Part shown: positions 1 through 8,125 of the stretch, in pieces
Layout: the number at the start of each line of letters is the position of its first letter
How positions within the stretch are numbered: the stretch's first letter is position 1
Assembly: GCF_030506285.1 (NCBI RefSeq)
Contig: NZ_CP119422.1
Coordinates: 6,373,501 to 6,437,500, forward strand
Direction: 5' to 3'
Source of the DNA: Catalinimonas niigatensis
Lineage (GTDB): Bacteria; Bacteroidota; Bacteroidia; Cytophagales; Cyclobacteriaceae
Length of the DNA: 64,000 nucleotides
The notes under the pieces: model-generated
Database searches by the model: none
What the model saw: only the letters and a program-made list of their open reading frames with translations
What the model was told of the DNA's origin: nothing
Translations under genes and position numbers: made by a program

Positions 1-357
1 AAAATAATCGTCAAAAATTTAATGGGGCCAAAGTTTCACCAGCATCACGACCAATCTTACTACCTATGTCCTTCCTTTACTCCTTTGAGCAGTAAGTTTG
101 ATCCTAAAAAGTATTGGAGAGGTCCGGTTTGGATCAATATGAACTGGATGCTCTATCAGGGTCTAAAAAGATACGGCTTTCGGAACGAAGCTACCCATAT
201 CAAGGAAGATTCTTTGAAGTTATTGAGCTACTATGGCTTTTATGAATATTTTGATCCTCGTAAAAACCTGCCTCAAGAAAAGGCGCAAGGCTATGGTAGC
301 CCACAATTTAGCTGGTCAGCAGCCCTATGTCTTGATTGGTTAAGTAGCGATCTATAG
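1..357 (+). CDS. C-terminal end of a GH63/MGH1-like glycosidase (partial)
   Basis: The frame is open from the left edge, so the first ATG (22) is internal and only the last 118 codons are visible. The segment FDPKKYWRGPVW followed by N-W-x-L-Y-x-G-L-x-R-Y-G-F is the typical end of the (alpha/alpha)6 barrel of GH63/MGH1-like glycosidases (trehalase, glycogen-debranching and mannosylglycerate hydrolase relatives). In these enzymes the Trp-Arg-Gly-Pro-Val-Trp stretch lines the active site. The catalytic acids and any signal peptide lie outside the window, so substrate and location cannot be told. A hairpin terminator follows 24 bp after the stop. Family assignment is good; the exact enzyme is unknown. 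Confidence 0.8.
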   Translation, partial: KIIVKNLMGPKFHQHHDQSYYLCPSFTPLSSKFDPKKYWRGPVWINMNWMLYQGLKRYGFRNEATHIKEDSLKLLSYYGFYEYFDPRKNLPQEKAQGYGSPQFSWSAALCLDWLSSDL

Positions 358-380
358 GCTTTATTGAATATCAAATTAAG

Positions 381-410
381 AACACCTTCATGGATGGAGG
401 TGTTTTTTTA
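381..410 (+). terminator. Rho-independent terminator
   Basis: AACACCTTCA pairs with TGGAGGTGTT (10 pairs with one G-U) around a four-base loop and runs straight into seven T. It ends the glycosidase transcript. Confidence 0.8.
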
Positions 411-834
411 GGTTATACAATTCTTAAACCAGGGTAGGGAAGTGATGCTTATGCACAGATATTTCTAATCTCAGGGTATGCATTATACTTTAATTTAAAT
501 GCGCATATTTTCATAAAAATATTCACGAATTTTCGCTCAGATAATCATAAAATTGACAGGTATAAACGATGATAAATGGATAGAGAAATTCACATTATAA
601 AATATAATTTCATTTTTTTATAAGAATATTACATCAATTTACAATGCTTATTTTTTGAATCATAGAGCTTAAAATTTTGTTAAATTGATATTTAAGGTAT
701 AAATACTCATTTAATATAAGTCTATGTTACCAGAAACATTTCATTTATGAAGCTGGAAGATTTTTGTGCTTTCTGCAGGAAGCTTCTTTCGTAATTTGCT
801 GCTCAAATGTTAAACGACTAATTGAGTAAAAATC
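411..834. other. AT-rich spacer without a recognisable gene
   Basis: About 420 bases, strongly AT-rich, between the terminator and the next start codon. No long ORF, tRNA-like sequence or repeat array is seen. It presumably holds the promoter of the downstream small gene, but no convincing Bacteroidota TTTG/TAnnTTTG pair was picked out. Confidence 0.5.
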
Positions 835-1242
835 ATGGTTACAACAAGTAAAGCGCTTTTCACAGATAACTGTGCTGAAATCACTTATGATGATGCCAAT
901 GGCATTATTATAGCAAAATGGAGTGGTTTTTTGAAACTAGACAGCACAAAGAAAGGCTGTGAGAGTATGGTTGAATTTGTGAAAAAAAACAAAACCACTA
1001 AGCATTTAAGTGATCAAAGTACGCTTAAAGTCCTTTCTAAAGAAGTACAGGGTTATCTGGTCACAGAAGCTTTTCCTGCTCTAGACAAAGCTGGTCTGAG
1101 AAAGCTGGCAGTATTAGTTTCAGAAGATGTATTTGCTAAAGCTACTGTTGAAAATGTAAACACTAATGCTACGAAAATGGGTAACATTACTGTAAAAACA
1201 TTCAATACTCGCAGAGACTGTATTGATTGGTTAAATGAATAA
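835..1242 (+). CDS. Small STAS/SpoIIAA-like domain protein
   Basis: 135 residues, no signal peptide or membrane segment, so probably cytosolic. The pattern is an N-terminal strand (GIIIAKWSGF), a helix with a W-x-G-F-x-x-L-type turn, a central helical part (about residues 40-75) and a strand KLAVLVS near residue 90. This resembles the SpoIIAA/STAS-like families common in Cytophagales, where single-domain copies are thought to act in signalling. No Ser phosphorylation site could be assigned. It has its own strong terminator, so it is probably monocistronic and not part of the methyltransferase unit downstream. The fold assignment is tentative; otherwise it is a conserved hypothetical protein. 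Confidence 0.7.
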   Translation: MVTTSKALFTDNCAEITYDDANGIIIAKWSGFLKLDSTKKGCESMVEFVKKNKTTKHLSDQSTLKVLSKEVQGYLVTEAFPALDKAGLRKLAVLVSEDVFAKATVENVNTNATKMGNITVKTFNTRRDCIDWLNE

Positions 1243-1252
1243 TCCTTCTCTT

Positions 1253-1282
1253 AAACCGGAGTGTAAGCACTCCGGTTTTTTT
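1253..1282 (+). terminator. Strong rho-independent terminator
   Basis: A perfect 11-bp stem (AAACCGGAGTG with CACTCCGGTTT) closes a TAAG loop and leads into a run of seven T. It separates the small STAS-like gene from the methyltransferase gene. Confidence 0.9.
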
Positions 1283-1334
1283 ACTATTTATTGAGTATCC
1301 CCTCTTCATTATCTTTAAACACAATCCTAAAATT

Positions 1335-2378
1335 ATGTCAGTTACAGCCCCAGTACAAGTAGATCCTTTCAAAATCATTCAGGTAGGTTTAAGTTTTTGG
1401 TCTTCCAAAACACTACTTGCTGCTACCAAACTTGGTTTATTTACTTATTTAAGTGAACAGCCGCTTACTGCCGAGCAGGTAAAATCAAAGCTCGGACTTA
1501 ATAAGGAAGGCCTATATATCCGCGACTTCTTAGATGCCCTCTACTCCATGGGATTTTTAGAAAGAATTGGAGAGGGTACAGATGCGGTCTATCACAATAC
1601 TCCCGATACTGAGATGTTTCTAGACAAAAAAAATCCTGCTTATCTGGGAGGATTTCTGGAAATGGCCAATGATCGTGAATACAAATTCTGGGGGGACCTT
1701 GAGGAAGGTTTAAAAACTGGTCAGCCCCAAAACGAAGTTAAATATACTGGAAAATCATCTTTTGAAGCGATTTATGAAAATCCTGAATCTCTGTCGCAAT
1801 TTACTGAAGCGATGTCCGGTATTCAAAAACTGAGCTTTATGGCTTTCGCAGAGAAATTCAATTTTTCTGACCATTGTACATTGTTGGATGCTGGTGGTTC
1901 GGCAGGCTTGCTTTCTGCTTTAGTTGCCCAAAAGCATGCGCATATGCAATGCACCACTTTTGACCTTCCTCAGTTGGAGCCTTTCGCAAAAGCTACAGCT
2001 GAAAAGTTAGGTGTGGCAGATCGCGTAAAGGTGCTAAATGGTGATTTCTTCAATGAGTCTTTTCCAAAAGCAGATGTAGTAACTATGGGAAATATCCTGC
2101 ACAGCTTTGACCTGAAAGCAAAAAAAATGTTGATTAGTAAGGCATATGAAGCATTGCCAGCTGGTGGCTGTATGGTAATAATAGAGATGATACTGGATAA
2201 TGAAAGAAAAGAGAACACTTTTGGCCTCCTGATGTCACTTAATATGCTGATAGAATCTGATGGAGGATTCAACTATACGCAAAATCAATTCAGGCAGTGG
2301 ACTTCCGAAGCAGGATTTAAGTCAGTAGACTTTATTCCATTAGGAGGACCGATCAGTGCTGCTGTGGCTTACAAATAA
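1335..2378 (+). CDS. SAM-dependent O-methyltransferase (dimerisation domain plus methyltransferase)
   Basis: 347 residues with the layout of the class of acetylserotonin/hydroxyneurosporene O-methyltransferases. A winged-helix dimerisation domain covers about residues 10-95. The Rossmann methyltransferase domain runs from about 180 to 340 with SAM motif I LLDAGGSAGLLS (183-194), an acidic residue ending the second strand (D210), the G-D-F-F loop (236-239) and the catalytic-base region with His256 in NILHSFD. Such enzymes methylate hydroxyl groups on small aromatic or polyketide-like molecules. It lies 18 bp upstream of the PrnB-like gene on the same strand, so the two are probably cotranscribed and may act on one metabolite (inference). 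The substrate is unknown. Confidence 0.88.
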   Translation: MSVTAPVQVDPFKIIQVGLSFWSSKTLLAATKLGLFTYLSEQPLTAEQVKSKLGLNKEGLYIRDFLDALYSMGFLERIGEGTDAVYHNTPDTEMFLDKKNPAYLGGFLEMANDREYKFWGDLEEGLKTGQPQNEVKYTGKSSFEAIYENPESLSQFTEAMSGIQKLSFMAFAEKFNFSDHCTLLDAGGSAGLLSALVAQKHAHMQCTTFDLPQLEPFAKATAEKLGVADRVKVLNGDFFNESFPKADVVTMGNILHSFDLKAKKMLISKAYEALPAGGCMVIIEMILDNERKENTFGLLMSLNMLIESDGGFNYTQNQFRQWTSEAGFKSVDFIPLGGPISAAVAYK

Positions 2379-2396
2379 CTCAGAAATCTTTTTTAT

Positions 2397-3524
2397 ATGA
2401 AGATATCTACGATTGATCTTTTTAAAATCTCCTCCTTAGAGGAGCAAAAAAGAGAAGACCTCTATATTGGTAGCCTTGATCCTTTGCAGTCAGACGAACG
2501 GCTGAGGCTTGTACCAGCATTCAACCAGGAGAGAGATACTATTGCCCTTGTTTTGATGTTAGTAGACATGCTCCCTTCAGTGACGGAAGCCACAGACTTT
2601 GATTATTTTAATGCCTGTGCCGCGATGCGAGATATAGGAATCATGCTGGGGTCCTTGAAAAGACATGGAGTAGAACCAGTGCATGTTATCCCTGAACTGG
2701 AAGAAAAACTCAACATCATAGGGAATATCACAGATCTGCCCCCCCGGGATACATTGATCCATTATGTGCGTTGGAATCCTGAAGATGCACGGCTTCGTAC
2801 TTATACGGGTACCGAAGATGAGCGCCAACTTATTAAAAGTGTACAACTTTCTATCCATCCTTTATACGAGGCTATACTGTCACTCAATGACTTGTATAGT
2901 TTGCCCTTAAGTTCACCGGAATTTGCTCCATTATGTGATAAGGTAATTACAGAGTTTGATGGCATGGTGCAAGGAGTAGTCAATGCAAAGCGAAATGTAA
3001 GCCCTCAGTATTTTGCCGAAGAGTTAAGATTCTATTTTGATCCTATCATCCTGAATGATCGCGAATATCTTGGGCCAGGTGCGGTGGAGATGCCAGTCTT
3101 TGTGTTTGACCATATTCTTTGGAACTGTGATCTGGAAGATAAGATGTATACAGAATTCAAGAAAGCATACGTTCCTTATAACCAGGCAATGATGAGAGAT
3201 TTATACTCAGCTTATGAATATTCTCCCAGTCTGGTCAATAAAGTGATCAATGAACTCATTGGGGAATATCAAGTTTCTGATATTAAACTAAGAAGTGCTA
3301 AGACCTTAGTCAAACTCTTTAATCTGCTAAAAAGCTTCCGGGCTCCCCATAAAAAACTAGCTGATGAAGCTTATAAGCATGCTGAGAAAGCAGCATATCG
3401 TGAAAAAGGAAGTGGAGGATATGAACCGGGTGTATTACAATATATACTCCAGCTTAATCTCCAGGCTTTGGACAGGCTGAAGGAAAGTATTCAGCTTTAT
3501 GAAAACAAACAAATACCCTATTGA
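2397..3524 (+). CDS. PrnB-like haem enzyme (monodechloroaminopyrrolnitrin synthase family, DUF1864)
   Basis: 375 residues, close to PrnB's usual length of about 360. Remembered PrnB landmarks appear in order: AAAMRDIG (75-81 region) then LGSLKRHG (84-91), LPPR-TL (114-120), WNP-E-D-A (126-131), YTG-x-x-DE (136-142), SPEFA (173-177), SPQ-F (202-206), YLGPGAVEMP (224-233) and RAPH (315-318). His318 matches the PrnB haem-ligand histidine, and SGGY (339-342) follows as in PrnB. PrnB, in the indoleamine/tryptophan dioxygenase superfamily, rearranges the indole ring of 7-chlorotryptophan into a phenylpyrrole. No prnA, prnC or prnD homologue is visible, so the product here is probably not pyrrolnitrin. 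It is likely cotranscribed with the upstream O-methyltransferase and is followed by a terminator. Confidence 0.9.
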   Translation: MKISTIDLFKISSLEEQKREDLYIGSLDPLQSDERLRLVPAFNQERDTIALVLMLVDMLPSVTEATDFDYFNACAAMRDIGIMLGSLKRHGVEPVHVIPELEEKLNIIGNITDLPPRDTLIHYVRWNPEDARLRTYTGTEDERQLIKSVQLSIHPLYEAILSLNDLYSLPLSSPEFAPLCDKVITEFDGMVQGVVNAKRNVSPQYFAEELRFYFDPIILNDREYLGPGAVEMPVFVFDHILWNCDLEDKMYTEFKKAYVPYNQAMMRDLYSAYEYSPSLVNKVINELIGEYQVSDIKLRSAKTLVKLFNLLKSFRAPHKKLADEAYKHAEKAAYREKGSGGYEPGVLQYILQLNLQALDRLKESIQLYENKQIPY

Positions 3525-3543
3525 AGTTTTGCCCAATGAAAGA

Positions 3544-3578
3544 AAGCCTCTGAGTATCCATTTAGAGGCTTTTTTTTG
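3544..3578 (+). terminator. Rho-independent terminator after the PrnB-like gene
   Basis: AAGCCTCT pairs with AGAGGCTT across a 12-base loop and is followed by a T tract. It closes the two-gene methyltransferase/PrnB-like unit. Confidence 0.8.
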
Positions 3579-3725
3579 TGAAGCAAATTGCCACGCATTT
3601 GCAATCTTATATTTTTAGCTTTACCGCATCAGACAAGCTACTTTCCTTTTATTTATATCAGATTCAAATTATCCAACATACTTTTTCTTAAACCCGCTTT
3701 GGTTATATTCAAAGAAAAGTAGTGT

Positions 3726-4472
3726 ATGGCAGAACCGAAAAAGTTGAAATCTGAGGATAAACTTCATGGCAGTAGTTCAACCTGGGGAAAATTTCAGGAC
3801 TATATGGGTGAGTTTGTATATGGTGGCATAGATGGAAGCGTAACCACCTTTGCAGTGGTAGCTGGTGCTGCCGGTGCTGATCTCAGTGCTTCCATTGTAC
3901 TGATTCTGGGATTTGCCAACCTGATCGCTGACGGCTTTTCTATGTCAGTGGGAGCCTATCTTTCTACCAAAACAGAGCGGGATAATTATGAAAAGCACAA
4001 AAATATTGAATACTGGGAAGTAGAAAACCTGCCAGAGAGGGAAGTAGAAGAAGTGAGGGAAATCTACCAGGCCAAAGGTTTTGAAGGTGAGTTGCTGGAA
4101 CAGGTGGTAGCCAAAATTACAGAAAATAAAGATCGTTGGGTGGATGTAATGATGAAAGAAGAGCTGGAAATGACGCCTGAAAGTAAGTCTCCTCTGGCCA
4201 TAGGAATGGTTACTTTTCTGTCTTTTATTGCCATCGGGTTGATTCCTCTTTTGATCTATGTATATAGTTACATCGCAGGGATTGAAACAGAAAACACTTT
4301 TACCATTGCCAGTGTGTTGACTTCTTTGGCTTTTATAGGGATTGGATGGCTAAAAAGTTATGTTACTCAGACCAACCAGTTGCGTAGTATTTTAGAAACA
4401 CTTTCATTAGGAGCCTCTGCTGCTATATTAGCCTACTTTGTGGGAGATTTTCTGGAAAGTATTGTCCGTTGA
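3726..4472 (+). CDS. VIT1/CCC1-family metal ion transporter
   Basis: 248 residues. The N-terminal hallmark YGGIDGSVTTFAVVAGAAGA (32-51) and the following helix with N65, D69, G70, S72 and M73 are typical of VIT1/CCC1 transporters, which move Fe(II) or Mn(II) across membranes. Five hydrophobic segments are visible: two near residues 35-80 and three between about 155 and 245. The cytoplasmic loop between them (about 85-150) is rich in Glu, as expected for the metal-binding domain of plant VIT1. In bacteria the family is usually linked to iron or manganese homeostasis. It sits 46 bp upstream of the exported phosphodiesterase gene on the same strand; no functional link is evident. Confidence 0.9.
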   Translation: MAEPKKLKSEDKLHGSSSTWGKFQDYMGEFVYGGIDGSVTTFAVVAGAAGADLSASIVLILGFANLIADGFSMSVGAYLSTKTERDNYEKHKNIEYWEVENLPEREVEEVREIYQAKGFEGELLEQVVAKITENKDRWVDVMMKEELEMTPESKSPLAIGMVTFLSFIAIGLIPLLIYVYSYIAGIETENTFTIASVLTSLAFIGIGWLKSYVTQTNQLRSILETLSLGASAAILAYFVGDFLESIVR

Positions 4473-4518
4473 AGATAAAAGTTTACTTTGTAACACTTAT
4501 TCCCCAATTTGACAGATC

Positions 4519-5766
4519 GTGCTGAAAAGTATCTTTATTTTTATCCTCCTTGGCTGTTGTGTAGGTGACTTGCTGGCTCAAGTCTCACAGAAAAAAGCGC
4601 TGTTTATTATTGTAGATGGTATTTCAGCCGATGTGATAGAAAAAACAAATACTCCCAATTTAGATGAAATTGCTCAGAAGGGAGGTTATACCCATGCATA
4701 TGTAGGTGGCGAAAAAGGAAGTTATTCAGAAACCCCTACCATTTCTGCAGTAGGCTACAACAGTCTGCTGACGGGTACCTGGCTTAATAAACATAATGTA
4801 TGGGGAAACGATATCAAAGCACCCAATTACCAATACTGGACGCTTTTCCGTTTTCTGGAAGAGCAATATCCTGAAAAAGAAACAGCTGTCTTCTCTACAT
4901 GGTTGGATAATCGCACTAAACTGATAGGAGAGGGCTTGTCAGAAACCGCTACTCTCAAGCTGGATTATCATTTTGATGGTTTTGAACAGGATACTGTGCA
5001 ATTTCCCCATGACAAGGATAGAAAGTTTATCCGCCTGATTGACGAACATGTGACGAATGAAGCCGCTCGCTATGTTAGAGCCAATGGTCCGGACTTATCC
5101 TGGGTGTATCTGGAATATACCGATGATATGGGGCATATGTTTGGTGATAGCCAGCAGATGTACGAAGCTGTAGAGATAGCAGATGACCAGGTTGGTCGGA
5201 TTTGGGATGCCATCCAATACCGGGAAGTTAACCACAACGAAGACTGGTTAATCATCGTCACCACCGATCATGGGCGGGATGCGGAGACTGGGAAACATCA
5301 TGGAGGGCAGTCGGAAAGGGAACGCTCTACCTGGATTGTTACTAATGCTAAAAATCTGAATGCGTATTTTGAGAATGAGGTGCCAGGCTTGGTTTCTATT
5401 TTTCCAACCATTGCCCGTCATCTGGAACTGGATATTCCCAGAGAACAGGCAATGGAGATTGATGGAGTACCTATAATCGGAGAGGTGTCTTTGGCAAATC
5501 CAAATGCAAGCTATGAAAACGATCAGATTCAACTGAGCTGGAAAGCGATGGAGAAAAAAGGAAAGGTAAAAATCTGGTTAAGTACTGCCAATCATTTTAA
5601 GGATGGAGGAAAAGATAAATACCAAAAGGTAGGAGAGGTGCCTCTAAAAAAAGAAAAATATAGCTTTGATGTAGGCAAAACCCCTTCTTCTTTTTACAAA
5701 ATTGTATTAGAAGGTCCACATAATTTTGTGAACCAATGGGTAGTTTTAGGAGAAGAAAATAAATAG
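4519..5766 (+). CDS. Exported alkaline-phosphatase-superfamily phosphodiesterase/nucleotide pyrophosphatase
   Basis: 415 residues starting at GTG 4519, the only start that keeps the whole signal peptide (cleavage likely after L-L-A-Q, residue 21). The fold is type I phosphodiesterase/nucleotide pyrophosphatase. The first metal aspartate is D33 in IIVDG. A Ser/Thr nucleophile lies in SETPTISAVGYNSLLTG (Ser76 aligns best with the NPP threonine). Later come TDDMGH, TTDHGRD and KHHGG, supplying the remaining zinc ligands. It should hydrolyse phosphodiester or phosphomonoester substrates in the periplasm; the exact substrate is unknown. After residue 330 there is a short beta-rich tail. It converges on the GH3 gene without a clear terminator between. 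Confidence 0.85.
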   Translation: MLKSIFIFILLGCCVGDLLAQVSQKKALFIIVDGISADVIEKTNTPNLDEIAQKGGYTHAYVGGEKGSYSETPTISAVGYNSLLTGTWLNKHNVWGNDIKAPNYQYWTLFRFLEEQYPEKETAVFSTWLDNRTKLIGEGLSETATLKLDYHFDGFEQDTVQFPHDKDRKFIRLIDEHVTNEAARYVRANGPDLSWVYLEYTDDMGHMFGDSQQMYEAVEIADDQVGRIWDAIQYREVNHNEDWLIIVTTDHGRDAETGKHHGGQSERERSTWIVTNAKNLNAYFENEVPGLVSIFPTIARHLELDIPREQAMEIDGVPIIGEVSLANPNASYENDQIQLSWKAMEKKGKVKIWLSTANHFKDGGKDKYQKVGEVPLKKEKYSFDVGKTPSSFYKIVLEGPHNFVNQWVVLGEENK

Positions 5767-5848
5767 CCTTCTCCTTGATCCATTAGTATAGCTGGTTCCA
5801 AAGTCATTCATTGACAGTTTCACTAGAAAATCAGGCTCAGATCTGCTA

Positions 5849-7390
5849 TTACTTTGGTACCACAAAAGCTTCCCAGGACTCCAGGTGATGCCCTTTAAGC
5901 ACACGGGGAAACTTATGTTGACCACCGACTTTGCCTTGCATTTTCATCCAGTTAATAAACGCCTCATGCGGTAGAATTGTGACTTTTATTTCCTTCAGCG
6001 CGGCATTTCTTTCGGTACGATAATCATCATTAAGGTATTTTAGATATCCGTCCAGCTTTTGTCTGACTGTTTCTTCGCTCACCGCTTTGTCAATGGCTAA
6101 ATACCAATGATGCCCAAAGAGGTTGCCATGCTTTATGCCTGTCACAGTGTATTCGTTGATTTCCGCATTCAGCTCTTCAGAAAGCATTTGTGTGGCGCGG
6201 TTCATATTGTCAACTGATAAATGTTCACCGCAGAGACTCAGAAAATGTTTGGTGCGTCCGATGATGATAATTTGTGTGTCCTGCACATCGGTAAACTTGA
6301 TCACATCGCCAATCAAATAGCGCCAGGCTCCCGCACATGTGCTTAACAGAAGTGCATATTCCTTTCCTTCCTCTACCTGATGAATCATGAAGGTTTCAGG
6401 ATCTGCTACTAATTCGCCATCCGCTGTAAAATTACGCTCGTTGAAGGGAACAAACTCAAAGAAAATTCCGCTGTTGAGCACCATCTGCATAGACTTTACA
6501 TTAGGCTTGTTTTGGAAAGCAATAAATCCTTCAGAAGCCAGATAAGTTTCTATATAGGTGAGAGGCCTGGCAGTAAGGCGTTCAAAGCTCTTCAGATAAG
6601 GAGTAAGCGACACGCCCCCGTGAACGAAAATACTAAGATTAGGCCAGATATCGTGGATTGTTTTTACACCATAATGATCAATGATTTTCTCCAGTAGCAT
6701 CTGCAACCAGGCCGGTACTCCCACGATCACCCCGATATCCCATTTGTAAGCATTCAGCATAATTTCATCCAGCTTCTTTGCCCAGTCTTTTTCCCGGGAT
6801 ATTTTGTGGCCCGGTTTATAGAAACTATAAAACCAATAGGGTATACGCTTGCAGGTAATGCCGCTCAGGTCGCCTTCATAACCATATTTGTATCTATTCA
6901 GGGCAGTACTGCCGCCAAGCATCAGTATACCTTTTTGAAAGAGGCTTTCCGGTAAATCGTATTGGTTGAGGGAGAGCATCTGCCGTACACTCACCTTGTT
7001 GATGGCCTTCAACATATCTTTGGTTACGGGAATGTACTTGGAGGCAGCTTCTGAAGTACCTGAACTCAATGCGAAGTATTTTACCCTATCCGGCCAACTA
7101 ATATTCTTATATCCTTCATGACTTAGATGCCACCACTGAGTATGCATTTTATTGTAATCATGGATAGGTATATTTTGCTTATAGACCGTATAAAAAGCTT
7201 CCGTATCCAGTGAATGAAAGTGATCCAATAATCGCTTAAAATGGTAATGTTGGCCAAAATGAGTTTCACGGGCAGTAAAAAGCAACTGTCTTAGCTGCTC
7301 TTTCTGCACATCAAAAGGCTGTTTATGAGGATGCTCCACTGCTTGCCTAAGTTGGAGCCCTTTCTTCACGATCTTTCCTAAAATCGGCAT
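5849..7390 (-). CDS. GH3-family acyl-acid amido synthetase
   Basis: 513 residues, the usual length for bacterial GH3-auxin-responsive-promoter family proteins. The adenylation motif SSGTSEAASKYIPVT lies near residues 106-120, and the ATP/acyl site motif Y-x-x-S-E-G-F-I-A is near residue 285. The motif Y-L-I-G-D-V-I-K-F near 360 matches the third ANL-type signature of plant GH3 enzymes, which conjugate carboxylic acids such as jasmonate or indole-acetate to amino acids through an acyl-adenylate. Physiological substrates of bacterial homologues are largely unknown. No signal peptide, so cytosolic. It is transcribed alone, divergently from the metal-resistance operon. Confidence 0.88.
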   Translation of the reverse strand: MPILGKIVKKGLQLRQAVEHPHKQPFDVQKEQLRQLLFTARETHFGQHYHFKRLLDHFHSLDTEAFYTVYKQNIPIHDYNKMHTQWWHLSHEGYKNISWPDRVKYFALSSGTSEAASKYIPVTKDMLKAINKVSVRQMLSLNQYDLPESLFQKGILMLGGSTALNRYKYGYEGDLSGITCKRIPYWFYSFYKPGHKISREKDWAKKLDEIMLNAYKWDIGVIVGVPAWLQMLLEKIIDHYGVKTIHDIWPNLSIFVHGGVSLTPYLKSFERLTARPLTYIETYLASEGFIAFQNKPNVKSMQMVLNSGIFFEFVPFNERNFTADGELVADPETFMIHQVEEGKEYALLLSTCAGAWRYLIGDVIKFTDVQDTQIIIIGRTKHFLSLCGEHLSVDNMNRATQMLSEELNAEINEYTVTGIKHGNLFGHHWYLAIDKAVSEETVRQKLDGYLKYLNDDYRTERNAALKEIKVTILPHEAFINWMKMQGKVGGQHKFPRVLKGHHLESWEAFVVPK

Positions 7391-7651
7391 GGGTATTCAG
7401 TTGTTGCTCATTATTATTTACGCAATTTTGTAGACTGGGTGAATATTTCAGTATTAATTATTTATTAAAAGTTAAAGGTGGATTTTTTCAGATTTCACTT
7501 TTTTAGAGGATAGTCTTTTTTCAGGAAGTAAGCTATTGGGATATATCCAAAGAACTATAAAGTAAATGAAGTAGTATTTTATAGCACTCCGTAGCCTTTG
7601 ATCTGAAACCTAAATTATACAAATTGCGTTAGTGGGTATCAAAGTTTGTGC

Positions 7652-8035
7652 ATGATCAAAAAGTTTTTTCATATCACCCTTAGCATGGTTCTGCTGCTCT
7701 CTACTACAGGAGTAGCCATCAGCAAGCATTATTGTGGCGGTGAACTATCTACAGTGAAGGTAGGACATGAAAAAATCCATTGCTGCGATGAATCGGATGA
7801 TATGGCCGATGATTGTTGTCAGGATGAACAGCTTACCTTTTTACTCGAGCAGGAATTTCAACTTTCTGCTTTTCAATTTGACTGCCATGTGCTGGCAGTA
7901 ACTTCCCTTTTGCCTTTCCTGGATTTGTCTGCGCTTTTCGTAGCACAGGAAACCTATAAGACTGAATTTAAACCTTATCTTTCCCCTCCGATTGCACAAG
8001 ACCTGCCGGTGATGCTGCAATCTTTCCTTCTTTAG
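7652..8035 (+). CDS. HYC_CC_PP family protein, first gene of the metal operon
   Basis: The start was placed at ATG 7652 (127 residues), because an upstream TTG only adds two residues. A signal peptide (MIKKFFHITLSMVLLLSTTG) is followed by the family-defining motifs: HYCGG soon after cleavage, two CC pairs (HCC and DCC), and a Pro-Pro pair (L-S-P-P) near the C terminus. HYC_CC_PP proteins are small exported proteins of unknown function that accompany CusA-type efflux genes in Bacteroidota. The Cys/His motifs suggest metal binding (inference). It is followed by a 90-base gap with a long inverted repeat and then the RND pump gene. Confidence 0.87.
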   Translation: MIKKFFHITLSMVLLLSTTGVAISKHYCGGELSTVKVGHEKIHCCDESDDMADDCCQDEQLTFLLEQEFQLSAFQFDCHVLAVTSLLPFLDLSALFVAQETYKTEFKPYLSPPIAQDLPVMLQSFLL

Positions 8036-8123
8036 TTCATTTCCGAATTCCTATGGCTACAGAATGATGCTGTAAATGTATCATGGCCAGTTTATTTTCA
8101 AGGATTTATTGATCGGAAATGAA
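8036..8123 (+). promoter_or_regulatory. Long inverted repeat ahead of the RND pump gene
   Basis: TTCATTTCCGA (8036-8046) and TCGGAAATGAA (8113-8123) form a perfect 11-bp inverted repeat enclosing 66 bases. The interior carries a smaller hairpin (TACAG 8058-8062 with CTGTA 8070-8074). The right arm ends two bases before the ATG at 8126, so in mRNA it would cover the ribosome-binding region. A role in translational control or differential expression within the operon is inference. Confidence 0.5.
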
Positions 8124-8125
8124 AG

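Noticed and set aside
1970-2272. Minus-strand open frame inside the methyltransferase gene
   Set aside because: It lies wholly within a well-supported gene, and its translation has no motif.
1335-3524. Complete pyrrolnitrin cluster
   Set aside because: Only a PrnB-like gene is present; the flavin halogenase genes and the oxygenase gene are absent from the flanks.
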